The notes: generated from the letters alone by a model not told the origin. A DNA stretch of 64,000 bases from Henricia sp. BOLD:AAB3569 (GCA_037783545.1 JBBELK010000375.1:930001-994000); one strand, 5' to 3'. Counted from the first letter of the stretch, positions 1 to 14,573 are shown. A program made the numbers and translations.

Positions 1-10
1 CTCGCAAGAC

Positions 11-55
11 CATGTGACTTTTCGGAACCAGATTCTGGTTCCGAAAAGTCACGTG
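11..55. repeat. 45-bp unit palindrome, copy 1
   Basis: Odd palindrome with 22-nt arms and a single central base. The outer end is CACGTG (CATGTG on the left here), then ACTTTTCGGAACCAG and its complement. The left E-box has one mismatch. Confidence 0.93.
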
Positions 56-204
56 ACCTCTGTTTTTTTAAAATTTGCTAAAAAACGGCCAAATTCTGTG
101 GTTTCTTTTTTAGGATATGTTCAGTTTATTTCGGAAGGGCATTCAGAATCTGGTATGGGTCAATTTCGAGCCCAAAATAGCCCAACGAAGCCGGTGTGTA
201 CCTT

Positions 205-365
205 TAAGCCGTGGTTACACAGCCCGATTTGCCTTTTGTACACAGCCCGATACCGATTTTATCGGCCCCTGATGTTGTCGGTCGATCGGCCAAAAGAAGT
301 GTTTACACAGACCGATCATGCCAATTTTGTCGGCCGACAATATCGGTTTGTCTGAATTGTCAATT
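205..365. repeat. CCGAT/ATCGG-rich dispersed block, copy 1
   Basis: Begins TTTAAGCCGTGGTTACACAG and carries several short inverted CCGAT...ATCGG pairs and GGCCGACAATATCGG. Related blocks lie at 19385-19560, 30546-30723, 40360-40557 and 48420-48603, with a stub at 17300-17326. Probably a small mobile element or its remnant; its ends are not resolved. Confidence 0.6.
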
Positions 366-667
366 TTTCACATTTTATTTGAAATATAAATGAAAACGAA
401 AATAACAAATTGTAAGATTTTTTATCGAGCATTATTAATTTCGATGGAACGCGTTCAGTTTTTGCGTTCTACTCTTCTTTTAATAGTTTACTTACTGCGC
501 GATAAGTCATCATGAGAAGAAGCGGTGCAACCAATTGTCACTTTGCACTTTTAAATATATATTGCTTATTATTTGGGGCGTACCTTAATTGATCTCTGGG
601 AGCTCACGTGATAGCCAATCCCAATCAGTGAGGAACAACTGCACTACCGTGATTCGAGACCACCAGT

Positions 668-740
668 TGGCTTCACAGCTCAATTGGTAGGGCGTCTGGC
701 ACGTTTAGCTGAAGGTCTGTGGTTCGAATCCGAGTTGCTC
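668..740 (+). repeat. tRNA-like sequence (SINE head or tRNA pseudogene), copy 1
   Basis: A box A-like stretch (CAGCTCAATTGGTAGGGCG) and a perfect box B (GGTTCGAATCC) sit at tRNA spacing. One extra G (TCTGGCAC) interrupts the anticodon arm relative to other copies. No clean cloverleaf is visible, so I call it a tRNA-derived repeat and not a tRNA gene. It is found only in type B spacers. Confidence 0.65.
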
Positions 741-1062
741 TTCACATTGTCCACATTAAATTTGTATCGAATTAATTCACCCTAGCGGTCCCTGGGTCAT
801 AATCCCTAAAAAAAATTAATCACTTAATTTATACTTAATAATTGGGGCAAGCCATAAACTAATTGATCTCTGGGAGGGATGGTTATTTCTCTGTAGGGCT
901 TGCTAATCTCACGTGGTAGCCAATCCTAATCAGTGAGAAACAACCGCATTACCATGATTCTTTAATCTTAGTCCTACTTTAAACAGTCGGGTTTATTTTA
1001 TTAATTTACAATGGTCTGTTTTTGGCATTTTGAAAATCAATCTCTTTTTTTGATTTTGTGGT

Positions 1063-1078
1063 GGCTCTGAAAAGAGCC
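1063..1078 (-). terminator. Histone 3' stem-loop of H4
   Basis: On the minus strand GGCTCTTTTCAGAGCC forms the canonical 6-bp stem and 4-nt UUUC loop bound by SLBP. A purine-rich AAAAAAGAGA stretch just downstream (lower coordinates) fits the histone downstream element that pairs with U7 snRNA. Every intact H4 here has this hairpin 33 nt after its stop codon. Confidence 0.95.
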
Positions 1079-1111
1079 GGTTGTATTTTGGGGGTGTTGA
1101 CTGCTGCTCGT

Positions 1112-1625
<514 letters not shown>

Positions 1626-1969
1626 GACTGCAAATTAATAAATGCACCTGTAACGTAACGTACACCGTACCGTGTACAATGTGCAGGAGTTGATACACAT
1701 CCGAAACGTAATACAGCGTACAATGAACAAAGTACTCAAAGTTTCTAGTGCAAAATGAAGAATCTTAAATTACCATTTTTATGTTAAACTAATGCCATTT
1801 TTGTTGATGTGATCTTATCTTTTTCAGAAAATTACACGAATTTATGTACATCTTTAAGAAGTAGGGATTTTCGTGTGATAAAAAAATCATTTTTAAAGAA
1901 TTAATCAATATTGGATAAAGATATATGTATACAAAACGTCAAATGCATCCATCTTTAGACATGATTTAA

Positions 1970-2328
1970 AGGAGCGTGACCAGAGTTTCTGGAAAATAGT
2001 TTTCGATGTAACTTACCAATATTATCAAGTAACTCCCATACACACCTCCCATGTCCCAAAAACCCGAAAACATTCGCAATTTCCAGTAAAAAAAATTAAC
2101 AAAACTATCGAGTCGGCTTTCAGCGGATAAACGTTGATACTGGAAAATTAGTTTACAAATAATCGGTGGATTTTCGACGATATCCTCGGAAATATGCGGC
2201 CTAGAAGCGCGGGAGTTTCAGTTTCGTAATCAGAAAAATATAACGGATGTTATGATATAAAAATCTCATGACCCATAAGGTAAGTCCCGGGGAGTTATGG
2301 GTAAAAAAAAGTGATCAGCCACACTCCT
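1970..2328. mobile_element. TTAA-flanked MITE, copy 1
   Basis: Ends are AGGAGCGTGACCAG and, as inverted complement, AGGAGTGTGGCTGATCAC, flanked by TTAA at 1966-1969 and 2329-2332. Units without it read straight through ATGATTTAATTCC, which gives an empty site and confirms the boundaries. The TTAA duplication fits a piggyBac-type mechanism; there is no transposase. Confidence 0.85.
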
Positions 2329-3204
2329 TTAATTCCAAGGCAAAATTCCATGACAAAATGTGTTTAAACAAATTGTGCAAGATCGGACTTATTTCTGCAA
2401 ATCGCCGGGGGATAATTCATTAAATATTTTCATTTGTGTAAAAATCTACGGCTTAATTACAAACTGGACAGCTTGGAATTTTCAACTTTCTTCGATGTAT
2501 TTTTTCCTCATAAATCTGCTAAAATCCAATCATTAATTAATTAGCTTTTTGCGTGTAAGATTTGCATAATGCTGGCTGCCTGAATTCCGCACTTTCGAAG
2601 CGCGGATCCAGAGGGGAAGGGGGGAGGTCAACGCCCCGCCCCACCCCCTGCTCTGACTCAAAAAAAATAAATATATATACACAATAAACAACAATTCTGT
2701 TTGTCCTCCTGTCCGCAACTAGCTAATATAAAAAAGACTTGCCACCATCCCAAATTGAAACAAAAATTGGGGGTTGGAGGGGGAAGGACGGGGTGAGAAA
2801 GTGGCACGTGTTTCTTATGTAAAGTGGGTGCAGAAAGCATCTCCTAATTGTAAATTTATGCACATTCTTAGATTCTGGTCTGTGATAATTGAGGTCAGCG
2901 CTGACTCGAGGAAGCAACTCGAACGCAACGTTTTAGTGTATTTAGCGCCCTCTATAGTTATATTTTTTTATCGAATATTATTTATCGCCGCGAACGCGAA
3001 CCGAAGACACGAAAATCTGAGATATAATCTCGTCCATATCAACACCCAGAAACCCTTCTTTACCGCAGATTGGAAAATACGGTATGTACATAGTATTCAT
3101 AGGACATTAGTTTCCAACAACAAGAGAAACCAACCGCGAATGACAAAAGCAACTCGCACTTCGCGCTGGTTTCTACGGCTGGAAATACAGCTAACTCACA
3201 AGAC

Positions 3205-3249
3205 CACGTGACTTTTCGTAACCAGAATCTGGTTCCGAAAAATCACGTG
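3205..3249. repeat. 45-bp unit palindrome, copy 2
   Basis: Both CACGTG caps are present. The arms have two mismatches (CGTAACC on the left, AAATCACG on the right). The same two changes occur at 5838 and 47615, so these three copies form one lineage. Confidence 0.93.
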
Positions 3250-3596
3250 ACATTGAATTTTTTAAAAATGCTACAAAACGGCCAAATTTGACGGCGTCTT
3301 TTTAGAATATATGCTTTTAGAATGTCGATAAGGTTTATAAGAATTTGGCATAAATTGTTTGATGAATCAACAGGCGATTTTCCGTGCCGGCTGCCCGCAA
3401 CCATCCCAAATGTTCACCAATGAAATTTGTGTCACGATTCCTTTATTTGGTGTATTTACATGAGGTAGTATAGAAAAGAAATGAAGTTTCTGACGTAGGA
3501 ACGGAGTCAGAAATGTTTGGGATTTATTAAGCCTATATACTTAGGAGGGTCTAGTATTTTACTGGCACAAAATTCATCTCTTTTTTGATTTTGTGT

Positions 3597-3612
3597 GGCT
3601 CTGAAAAGAACC
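3597..3612 (-). terminator. Histone 3' stem-loop of truncated H3
   Basis: Minus strand GGTTCTTTTCAGAGCC: the third stem pair is U-G instead of C-G. This wobble variant is shared by most H3 copies in the array. Confidence 0.88.
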
Positions 3613-3639
3613 ATTTGTTATGTTGGGTTGTGTCCCTTT

Positions 3640-3868
<229 letters not shown>

Positions 3869-3870
3869 TA

Positions 3871-4134
<264 letters not shown>

Positions 4135-4602
4135 TTATGAAGCTGTATTGGGGACGCGAGAGTAACCACAGCGCATGAAGGCGGAGTTAGCACTATTAGC
4201 AGTTGTATGGTGGGCCGTGTGCAAAAGGCTAAACAAAGCAAGCTGGCACTCATTGGCTGACTGCAAATTAATAAATGCACCTGTAACGTAACGTACACCG
4301 TACCGTGTACAATGTGCAGGAGTTGATACACATCCGAAACGTAATACAGCGTACAATGAACAAAGTACTCAAAGTTTCTAGTGCAAAATGAAGAATCTTA
4401 AATTACCATTTTTATGTTAAACTAATGCCATTTTTGTTGATGTGATCTTATCTTTTTCAGAAAATTACACGAATTTATGTACATCTTTAAGAAGTAGGGA
4501 TTTTCGTGTGATAAAAAAATCATTTTTAAAGAATTAATCAATATTGGATAAAGATATATGTATACAAAACGTCAAATGCATCCATCTTTAGACATGATTT
4601 AA

Positions 4603-4961
4603 AGGAGCGTGACCAGAGTTTCTGGAAAATAGTTTTCGATGTAACTTACCAATATTATCAAGTAACTCCCATACACACCTCCCATGTCCCAAAAACCCGA
4701 AAACATTCGCAATTTCCAGTAAAAAAAATTAACAAAACTATCGAGTCGGCTTTCAGCGGATAAACGTTGATACTGGAAAATTAGTTTACAAATAATCGGT
4801 GGATTTTCGACGATATCCTCGGAAATATGCGGCCTAGAAGCGCGGGAGTTTCAGTTTCGTAATCAGAAAAATATAACGGATGTTATGATATAAAAATCTC
4901 ATGACCCATAAGGTAAGTCCCGGGGAGTTATGGGTAAAAAAAAGTGATCAGCCACACTCCT
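4603..4961. mobile_element. TTAA-flanked MITE, copy 2
   Basis: Same element and same site as 1970-2328; it was copied with the surrounding 2.6-kb unit and not inserted independently. Confidence 0.85.
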
Positions 4962-5837
4962 TTAATTCCAAGGCAAAATTCCATGACAAAATGTGTTTAA
5001 ACAAATTGTGCAAGATCGGACTTATTTCTGCAAATCGCCGGGGGATAATTCATTAAATATTTTCATTTGTGTAAAAATCTACGGCTTAATTACAAACTGG
5101 ACAGCTTGGAATTTTCAACTTTCTTCGATGTATTTTTTCCTCATAAATCTGCTAAAATCCAATCATTAATTAATTAGCTTTTTGCGTGTAAGATTTGCAT
5201 AATGCTGGCTGCCTGAATTCCGCACTTTCGAAGCGCGGATCCAGAGGGGAAGGGGGGAGGTCAACGCCCCGCCCCACCCCCTGCTCTGACTCAAAAAAAA
5301 TAAATATATATACACAATAAACAACAATTCTGTTTGTCCTCCTGTCCGCAACTAGCTAATATAAAAAAGACTTGCCACCATCCCAAATTGAAACAAAAAT
5401 TGGGGGTTGGAGGGGGAAGGACGGGGTGAGAAAGTGGCACGTGTTTCTTATGTAAAGTGGGTGCAGAAAGCATCTCCTAATTGTAAATTTATGCACATTC
5501 TTAGATTCTGGTCTGTGATAATTGAGGTCAGCGCTGACTCGAGGAAGCAACTCGAACGCAACGTTTTAGTGTATTTAGCGCCCTCTATAGTTATATTTTT
5601 TTATCGAATATTATTTATCGCCGCGAACGCGAACCGAAGACACGAAAATCTGAGATATAATCTCGTCCATATCAACACCCAGAAACCCTTCTTTACCGCA
5701 GATTGGAAAATACGGTATGTACATAGTATTCATAGGACATTAGTTTCCAACAACAAGAGAAACCAACCGCGAATGACAAAAGCAACTCGCACTTCGCGCT
5801 GGTTTCTACGGCTGGAAATACAGCTAACTCACAAGAC

Positions 5838-5882
5838 CACGTGACTTTTCGTAACCAGAATCTGGTTCCGAAAAATCACGTG
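5838..5882. repeat. 45-bp unit palindrome, copy 3
   Basis: Same two arm mismatches as the copy at 3205, as expected from the unit duplication. Confidence 0.93.
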
Positions 5883-6230
5883 ACATTGAATTTTTTAAAA
5901 ATGCTACAAAACGGCCAAAATATGACGGCGTCTTTTTAGAATATATGCTTTTAGAATGTCGATAAGGTTTATAAGAATTTGGCATAAATTGTTTGATGAA
6001 TCAACAGGCGATTTTCCGTGCCGGCTGCCCGCAACCATCCCAAATGTTCACCAATGAAATTTGTGTCACGATTCCTTTATTTGGTGTATTTACATGAGGT
6101 AGTATAGAAAAGAAATGAAGTTTCTGACGTAGGAACGGAGTCAGAAATGTTTGGGATTTATTAAGCCTATATACTTAGGAGGGTCTAGTATTTTACTGGC
6201 ACAAAATTCATCTCTTTTTTGATTTTGTGT

Positions 6231-6246
6231 GGCTCTGAAAAGAACC
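6231..6246 (-). terminator. Histone 3' stem-loop of H3
   Basis: GGTTCTTTTCAGAGCC on the minus strand, with one U-G pair, 27 nt beyond the stop. AAAAAGAGATG just downstream is a candidate U7-pairing element. Confidence 0.9.
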
Positions 6247-6273
6247 ATTTGTTATGTTGGGTTGTGTCCCTTT

Positions 6274-6708
<435 letters not shown>

Positions 6709-6770
6709 TTACTTTTTGCACAATAATGTAATTTAATGACGATCGATGATATTCTGTTTTTCGCGCTCGC

Positions 6771-6885
6771 CTTTTATAGGGTCATCAGATTAACCAGTCA
6801 TTTTCATATAGTTCCCGCGAACGCGCACTGTGATTGGACCACACAAAGCTCAGCCATTGGTTGTTTTTTTCTGCAACATGATTGG
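6771..6885 (-). promoter_or_regulatory. H3 promoter
   Basis: Minus strand CTATAAAAG (6771-6779) is a strong TATA box. Three CCAAT boxes follow upstream at 6833-6837, 6856-6860 and 6881-6885. Clustered CCAAT boxes above TATA are usual for S-phase histone genes. The same layout is kept in most H3 copies. Confidence 0.85.
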
Positions 6886-6889
6886 CTCG

Positions 6890-8000
6890 CTTTTTCTCAA
6901 CTTCGTGATCGTCTGCGCTGCTGCCATGGACACTGAACAAAATTATAAACGCCCCATGTGACACTTTGAAACTTTTATTGGCCTTAGGGGTTGCAAAATA
7001 TATTAAATTCATGTTACATAAATAATTTACATGGGGCGTTTATATTTTTGCTCAGTGTACAAACACCGTATCCTCGGGTTACCATATTTCGCGCACATAA
7101 GCCTTGTCACTGTTTTGATCACAATAAAGAAACCAAAAAGAACTTTTTGGCTCATTTGTCGGATTCCTTATGTCCAACCCTACCTGGGAGTAAAATTTCA
7201 AGAAAGAGCAACGTTGACGTACGTCGCTAGCTTTGTTTTTGCAAACACATGCAAAAGTAGACTTGCTAAAATTACGTGACGTAAATTCGCGCACAAGTCG
7301 CATGTCACACTACGGTGTCCCCGTTGTGCCCAGTATCTAAAAATTATGCTTCTAGAAGAAGTGCTTTCTGAAACTATGATCCAGTACATTATATTAAGGA
7401 CATCGGTGAAAGATTATGTTTGAGTTTTGGAGAGGATTGCAATTGTGAATACATATCCTGTCTTGCCCTTTTTTAAGCGATCGATCATAACTTTTGGTCA
7501 CCACACTCCACCAATTAATTATGCAAGCAAAACTTTACTTTTGTTATTTCAAAAAATAAACAAAATACAAAATGTGTACAGGTATTTAAATTTCTTTTCG
7601 TGAAGAAACTTTTTTTAAAAATTACTAATTATTAATTAAAGTAGAATAACATTGTGTAATCCACATTGACTCAAATTTCTTAGGCAGTAAATTTCGAATT
7701 GAAAAGCTATCAGACGCATGTCTTTCCTTAAGTCCCGTACATTTCAAAGCGCCCTCTTTTTGGAAAGTGAAACCTAATCAATATTGTTTTTTAGTGCCTG
7801 GAAACTGTGTAGACGATCGGTGGTGAAAGTTTACGTGAATTTTAATCTCACGTGGTAGCCAATCCTAATCAGTGAGAAACAACCGCATTACCATGATTCT
7901 TAATCTTAGTCCTACTTTTAACAGTCGGGTTTTATTTTATTAATTTACAATGGTCTGTTTTTGGCATTTTGAAAATCAATCTCTTTTTTGATTTTGTGGT
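6890..8000. other. H3-to-H4 spacer, type A
   Basis: No gene. A conserved AT-rich spacer with a short inverted pair AAACGCCCCATG/CATGGGGCGTTT (about 6949-7042) and a TGACGTACGTCGC palindromic motif near 7215. It ends with CTCACGTGGTAGCCAATCC before the H4 3' end. The same type A sequence recurs before H4 at 13270, 15892, 28008 and 45541 and before the scar at 26073. It has no tRNA-like part. Confidence 0.8.
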
Positions 8001-8016
8001 GGCTCTGAAAAGAGCC
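8001..8016 (-). terminator. Histone 3' stem-loop of H4
   Basis: Canonical GGCTCTTTTCAGAGCC on the minus strand. Confidence 0.95.
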
Positions 8017-8049
8017 GGTTGTATTTTGGGGGTGTTGACTGCTGCTCGT

Positions 8050-8439
<390 letters not shown>

Positions 8440-9772
8440 TTATGAAGCTGTATTGCGGACGCGAGAGTAACCACAGCGCATGAAGGCGGAGTTAGCACTA
8501 TTAGCAGTTGTATGGTGGGCCGTGTGCAAAAGGCTAAACAAAGCAAGCTGGCACTCATTGGCTGGCTGCAAATTAATAAATGCACCTGTAACGTAACGTA
8601 CACCGTACCGTGTACAATGTGCAGGAGTTGATACACATCCGAAACGTAATACAGCGTACAATGAACAAAGTACTCAAAGTTTCTAGTGCAAAATGAAGAA
8701 TCTTAAATTACCATTTTTATGTTAAACTAATGCCATTTTTGTTGATGTGATCTTATCTTTTTCAGAAAATTACACGAATTTATGTACATCTTTAAGAAGT
8801 AGGGATTTTCGTGTGATAAAAAAATCATTTTTAAAGAATTAATCAATATTGGATAAGATATGTATACAAAACGTCAAATGCATCAATTTTTAGGCATGAT
8901 TTAATTCCAAGGCAAAATTCCATGACAAAATGTGTTTAAACAAATTGTGCAAGATCGGACTTATTTCTGCAAATCGCCGGGGGATAATTCATTAAATATT
9001 TTCATTTGTGTAAAAATCTACGGCTTAATTACAAACTGGACAGCTTGGAATTTTCAACTTTCTTCGATGTATTTTTTCCTCATAAATCTGCTAAAATCCA
9101 ATCATTTATTAATTAGCTTTTTGCGTGTAAGATTTGCATAATGCTGGCTGCCTGAATTCCGCACTTTCGAAGCGCGGATCCAGAGGGGAAGGGGGGAGGT
9201 CAACGCCCCGCCCCACCCCCTGCTCTGACTCAAAAAAAATAAATATATATACACAATAAACAACAATTCTGTTTGTCCTCCTGTCCGCAACTAGCTAATA
9301 TAAAAAAGACTTGCCACCATCCCAAATTGAAACAAAAATTGGGGGTTGGAGGGGGAAGGGGGTGAGAAAGTGGCACGTGTTTCTTATGTAAAGTGGGTGC
9401 AAAAAGCATCTCCTAATTGTAAATTTATGCACATTCTTAGATTCTGGTCTGTGATAATTGAGGTCAGCGCTGACTCGAGGAAGCAACTCGAACGCAACGT
9501 TTTAGTGTCTTTAGCGCCCTCAATAGTTATATTTTTTCTGGAATATTATTTATCGCCGCGAACGCAAACCGAAGACACGAAAATCTGAGATATAATCTCG
9601 TCCATATCAACACCCAGAAACCCTTCTTTACCGCATATTGGAAAATACGGTATGTACGTAGTATTCGTAGGACATTAGTTTCCAACAAGAAGAGAAACCA
9701 AACGCGAATGACAAAAGCAACTCGCACTTCGCGCTGGTTTCCACGGCTGGAAATACAACTAACTCACAAGAC

Positions 9773-9817
9773 CACGTGACTTTTCGGAACCAGATTCTGG
9801 TTCCGAAAAGTCACGTG
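9773..9817. repeat. 45-bp unit palindrome, copy 4
   Basis: Perfect: both CACGTG caps and 22-nt arms match, with a central T. Confidence 0.95.
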
Positions 9818-9993
9818 ACATTGATTTTTTTTAAAATGCTACAAAACGGCCAAATTTGACGGCGTCTTTTCAGAATGCTTTTAGAATGTCGATAAGGTTT
9901 ATAAGAATTTGGCATAAATTGTTTGATGAATAAACAGGCGATTTTCCGTGCCGGCTGCCCTCAACCATCCCAAATGTTCACCAATGACATTTG

Positions 9994-10398
9994 GGTATTT
10001 TTTTCGTATACATTGAACAAAGATTTTAAGGAAATTACCTCCTGGAATCAACACATAATGTAATTTTAAGATATACTTCCCACTTGCACTTTTGTCGCAA
10101 ATGTTGCTTTTCTGTGGAAAAATGACATTTTCTACTTCAAAAATTGCCTTCAGTTAGTGCACAAGATAACCATTCACGCGCGCGCGCAGCGCCCTCTGTT
10201 TTCGCGCTTACGCACAGACCGCTCGCCGCGTCATTTTGTGCATTACTTTATGCAGTAATTTTATCATTTATTTATCTCAGAAATGCAACATTTGCGACGG
10301 AAGTGTCAGTGGGAAGTATATCTTCGAATTAAATAAGCTATCGATTGCACTATATAACTTCACCCAAATCCGTGTTCAATGTATACGAAAAAAATACC
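9994..10398. mobile_element. hAT-like foldback MITE with 8-bp target duplication
   Basis: Terminal inverted repeat begins GGTATTTTTTTCGTATAC, and the inverted similarity continues inward for well over 100 bp with gaps. Flanks are GACATTTG (9986-9993) and GAAATGTG (10399-10406), diverged copies of GAAATTTG seen at the empty site in other units. An 8-bp duplication is typical of the hAT superfamily. Non-autonomous, 405 bp. Confidence 0.85.
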
Positions 10399-10582
10399 GA
10401 AATGTGTGTCACGATTCCTTTATTTGGTGTATTTACATGAGGTAGTATAGAAAAGAAATGAAGTTTCTGACGTAGGAACGGAGTCAGAAATGTTTGGGAT
10501 TTATTAAGCCTATATACTTTAGGAGGGTCTATAGTATTTTAATTTTACTGGCACAAAATTCATCTCTTTTTTGATTTTGTGT

Positions 10583-10598
10583 GGCTCTGAAAAGAACC
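10583..10598 (-). terminator. Histone 3' stem-loop of H3 (R2C copy)
   Basis: GGTTCTTTTCAGAGCC, the U-G wobble variant. Confidence 0.88.
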
Positions 10599-10625
10599 AT
10601 TTGTTATGTTGGGTTGTGTCCCTTT

Positions 10626-11060
<435 letters not shown>

Positions 11061-11144
11061 TTACCTTTTGCACAATAATGTAATTTAATGACGATCGATG
11101 ATATTCTGTTTTTCGCGCTCGCCTTTTATAGGGTCATCAGATTA

Positions 11145-12015
11145 AAGCCTAGGTCACATATCCAATCCGGGGCCCGTACGGCGAGTAAAAACAGACAATT
11201 TGGCCAATTTCGTACGGTGCCCGACGGCTCCCTTACGTTTCCCACGGGCACCTAGACATTTTTCACCAGCCGTACGGGCGCCGCGGTGCTGAGCTGGCTG
11301 CTCCCAATTCTCCCGGCGTTTTCATCTGATCGCAAGGCCGTAGAAAGCGCGTAGAATGCCCGTGGTGACACCCTAGGGGTCCCGTGCGGCTCCGACCGGT
11401 GGCCGGGGGGGGGGGGGGGGGGGGGGGTTCCGCAATTTTTTGTGTGCAAATTCTCGTGAAAAGCAATTGTCGAACGCCTTGCGGTGCTCAAGGGTGCCCC
11501 ACGGCTATCCTGCAGCCCCCTCACAGTCCCTTCAAGGGTTCCGGGCGCCTGCCGTCCGGGGTCCGTTTGATGTAAAAATTGCCTGTGCGGCCCCCTCACG
11601 GCGGCATCGAATCCACCCGTTTTATATAAATACAGTGACATTGCACTCAAATTCTCCCCCTCTCTCTGTGCTGAAGCCGGCTTTTGGTGCACCGCACGGC
11701 ACCCGGCCGGGCGCCGGCCGGGAGCCGTGCGGACCCCGGCCGGGCCCCAGCCGCGAGCCGTGCGGTGCACCTGTTCATCGGACGGAGCCCGGAAGCTTAC
11801 CGCACGGCACCCGGCCGGGACCCACGGTTTCTTGACGGGCGCCTTGCGATTACACTCCAGCAATTTTCACCGGGCACTACCCGGGCGCCGTAGAATATGT
11901 GACCACACACGCCGTAGAAATGAAAAGCGTAAAGGACCCGCACGGTCCTAAAATCCACGGCAAGCCGCCGGGTGGGAAAAATCGTACCGGGCCCGGTTGA
12001 TTTGTGACCTAGGCT
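11145..12015. mobile_element. GC-rich inverted-repeat element in an H3 promoter
   Basis: Ends are AGCCTAGGTCACA and TGTGACCTAGGCT, flanked by TTA at 11142-11144 and 12016-12018. Other units read CAGATTAACCAGTC here. The 871-bp insert is far richer in G and C than its surroundings, with repeated CGGCACCCGGCCGGG-type blocks (about 11695-11825) and a 23-base G run at 11405-11427. A 3-bp TTA/TWA duplication is typical of PIF/Harbinger-type elements. No transposase seen; the 203-codon minus-strand open frame looks like a by-product of GC content. Confidence 0.8.
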
Positions 12016-13220
12016 TTACCAGTCATTTTTATTAGTTCCCGCGAACGCGCACTGTGATTGGACCACACAAAGCTCAGCCATTGGTTGTTTTTTTCTGCAA
12101 CATGATTGGCTCGCTTTTTCTCAACTTTGTGATCGTCTGCGCTGCTGCCATGGACACTGAACAAAATTATAAACGCCCCATGTGACACTTTGAAACTTTT
12201 ATTGGCCTCAGGGGTTGCAAAATATATTAAATTCATGTTACATAAATAATTTACATGGGGCGTTTATATTTTTGCTCAGTGTACATACACCGTATCCTCG
12301 GGTTACCATATTTCGCGCACATAAGCCGTGTCACTGTTTTGATCACAATAAAGAAACCAAAAAGAACTTTTTGGCTCATTTGTCGGATTCCTTATGTCCA
12401 ACCCTACCTGGGAGTAAAATTTCAAGAAAGAGCAACGTTGACGTACGTCGCTAGCTTTGTTTTTGCAAACACATGCAAAAGTAGACTTGCTAAAATTACG
12501 TGACGTAAATTCGCGCACAAGTCGCATGTCACACTACGGTGTCCCCGTTGTGCCCAGTATCTAAAAATTATGCTTCTAGAAGAAGTGCTTTCTGAAACTA
12601 TGATCCAGTACATTATATTAAGGACATCGGTGAAAGATTATGTTTGAGTTTTGGAGAGGATTGCAATTGTGAATACATATCCTGTCTTGCCCTTTTTTAA
12701 GCGATCATAACTTTTGGTCACCACACTCCACCAATTAATTATGCAATCAAAAGTTTACTTTTGTTATTTCAAAAAATAAACAAAATACAAAATGTGTACA
12801 GGTATTTAAATTTCTTTTCGTAAAGAAACTTTTTTTAAAAATTACTAATTATTAATTAAAGTAGCATAACATTGTGTAATCCACATTGACTCAAATTTCT
12901 TAGGCAGTAAATTTCGAATTGAAAAGCTATAAGACGCATGTCTTTCCTTAAGTCCCGTACATTTCAAAGCGCCCTCTTTTTGGAAAGTGAACCCTAATCA
13001 ATATTGTTTTTTAGTGCCTGGAAACTGTGTAGGCGATCGGTGGTGAAAGTTTACGTGAATTTTAATCTCACGTGGTAGCCAATCCTAATCAGTGAGAAAC
13101 AACCGCATTACCATGATTCTTAATCTTAGTCCTACTTTAAACAGTCGGGTTTTATTTTATTAACTTACAATGGCCTGTTTTTGGCATTTTGAAAATCAAT
13201 CTCTTTTTTGATTTTGTGGT
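12016..13220. other. Displaced H3 upstream region and type A spacer
   Basis: No gene. Starts with the three CCAAT boxes cut off from the R2C gene (first at 12057-12061), then type A spacer as at 6890-8000. Confidence 0.8.
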
Positions 13221-13236
13221 GGCTCTGAAAAGAGCC
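13221..13236 (-). terminator. Histone 3' stem-loop of tail-less H4
   Basis: Canonical hairpin, intact although the gene is 5'-truncated. Confidence 0.93.
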
Positions 13237-13269
13237 GGTTGTATTTTGGGGGTGTTGACTGCTGCTCGT

Positions 13270-14095
<826 letters not shown>

Positions 14096-14111
14096 GGCTC
14101 TGAAAAGAACC
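14096..14111 (-). terminator. Histone 3' stem-loop of H3
   Basis: U-G wobble variant GGTTCTTTTCAGAGCC. Confidence 0.88.
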
Positions 14112-14138
14112 ATTTGTTATGTTGGGTTGTGTCCCTTT

Positions 14139-14573
<435 letters not shown>

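Larger units (their letters stand above)
1..1062. other. H3-to-H4 spacer, type B (window starts inside it)
   Basis: This stretch has no gene. It starts with a palindrome (11-55), followed by a block rich in CCGAT/ATCGG inverted motifs (205-360), an AT-rich stretch, a tRNA-like sequence (668-740), and a diverged direct repeat whose arms (about 601-656 and 909-960) flank the tRNA-like part. Nearly the same order recurs at about 48219-49315, so the array very probably continues upstream of the window. Confidence 0.8.
1640..3596. other. H4-to-H3 spacer, long form
   Basis: No gene. It holds the distal H4 upstream region, a 359-bp TTAA-flanked MITE (1970-2328), an AT-rich conserved stretch, a C/G-rich run near 2610-2650, the palindrome at 3205-3249 and the H3 downstream region with the repeated CACGATTCCTTTATTTGG motif. 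Apart from a few differences it duplicates 4273-6230. Confidence 0.8.
4273..6230. other. H4-to-H3 spacer, long form (second copy)
   Basis: No gene. Direct duplicate of 1640-3596 at an offset of 2,633 bp, almost base for base. A visible difference is AAATATGACGG at about 5919 against AAATTTGACGG, which adds one base. It includes a second copy of the TTAA MITE and the palindrome. Confidence 0.9.
8560..10582. other. H4-to-H3 spacer, short form with MITE
   Basis: No gene. Short-form spacer lacking the TTAA MITE: ATGATTTAATTCC is uninterrupted near 8907, which is the empty site. Contains the palindrome at 9773-9817 and a hAT-like MITE (9994-10398) inserted in the H3 downstream region. Confidence 0.8.

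Noticed and set aside
668..740. A functional tRNA gene
   Set aside because: The A and B boxes are good, but I could not form a proper acceptor and anticodon stem, and the copies vary in the anticodon arm.
2774..3211. 145-codon plus-strand frame repeated in many spacers
   Set aside because: Interrupted by frameshifts and truncations in other units, no known motif and no coding bias. It follows conserved spacer DNA.
3205..3249. Rho-independent terminator or CRISPR-like repeat
   Set aside because: The context is eukaryotic; the repeats are kilobases apart with no spacers, and H3 transcripts end at their own stem-loops.
11252..11863. 203-codon minus-strand frame in the GC-rich insert
   Set aside because: GC-rich DNA has few stops; the translation is low complexity (Pro, Arg, Gly, Ala) and crosses the poly-G run. 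No transposase motif.
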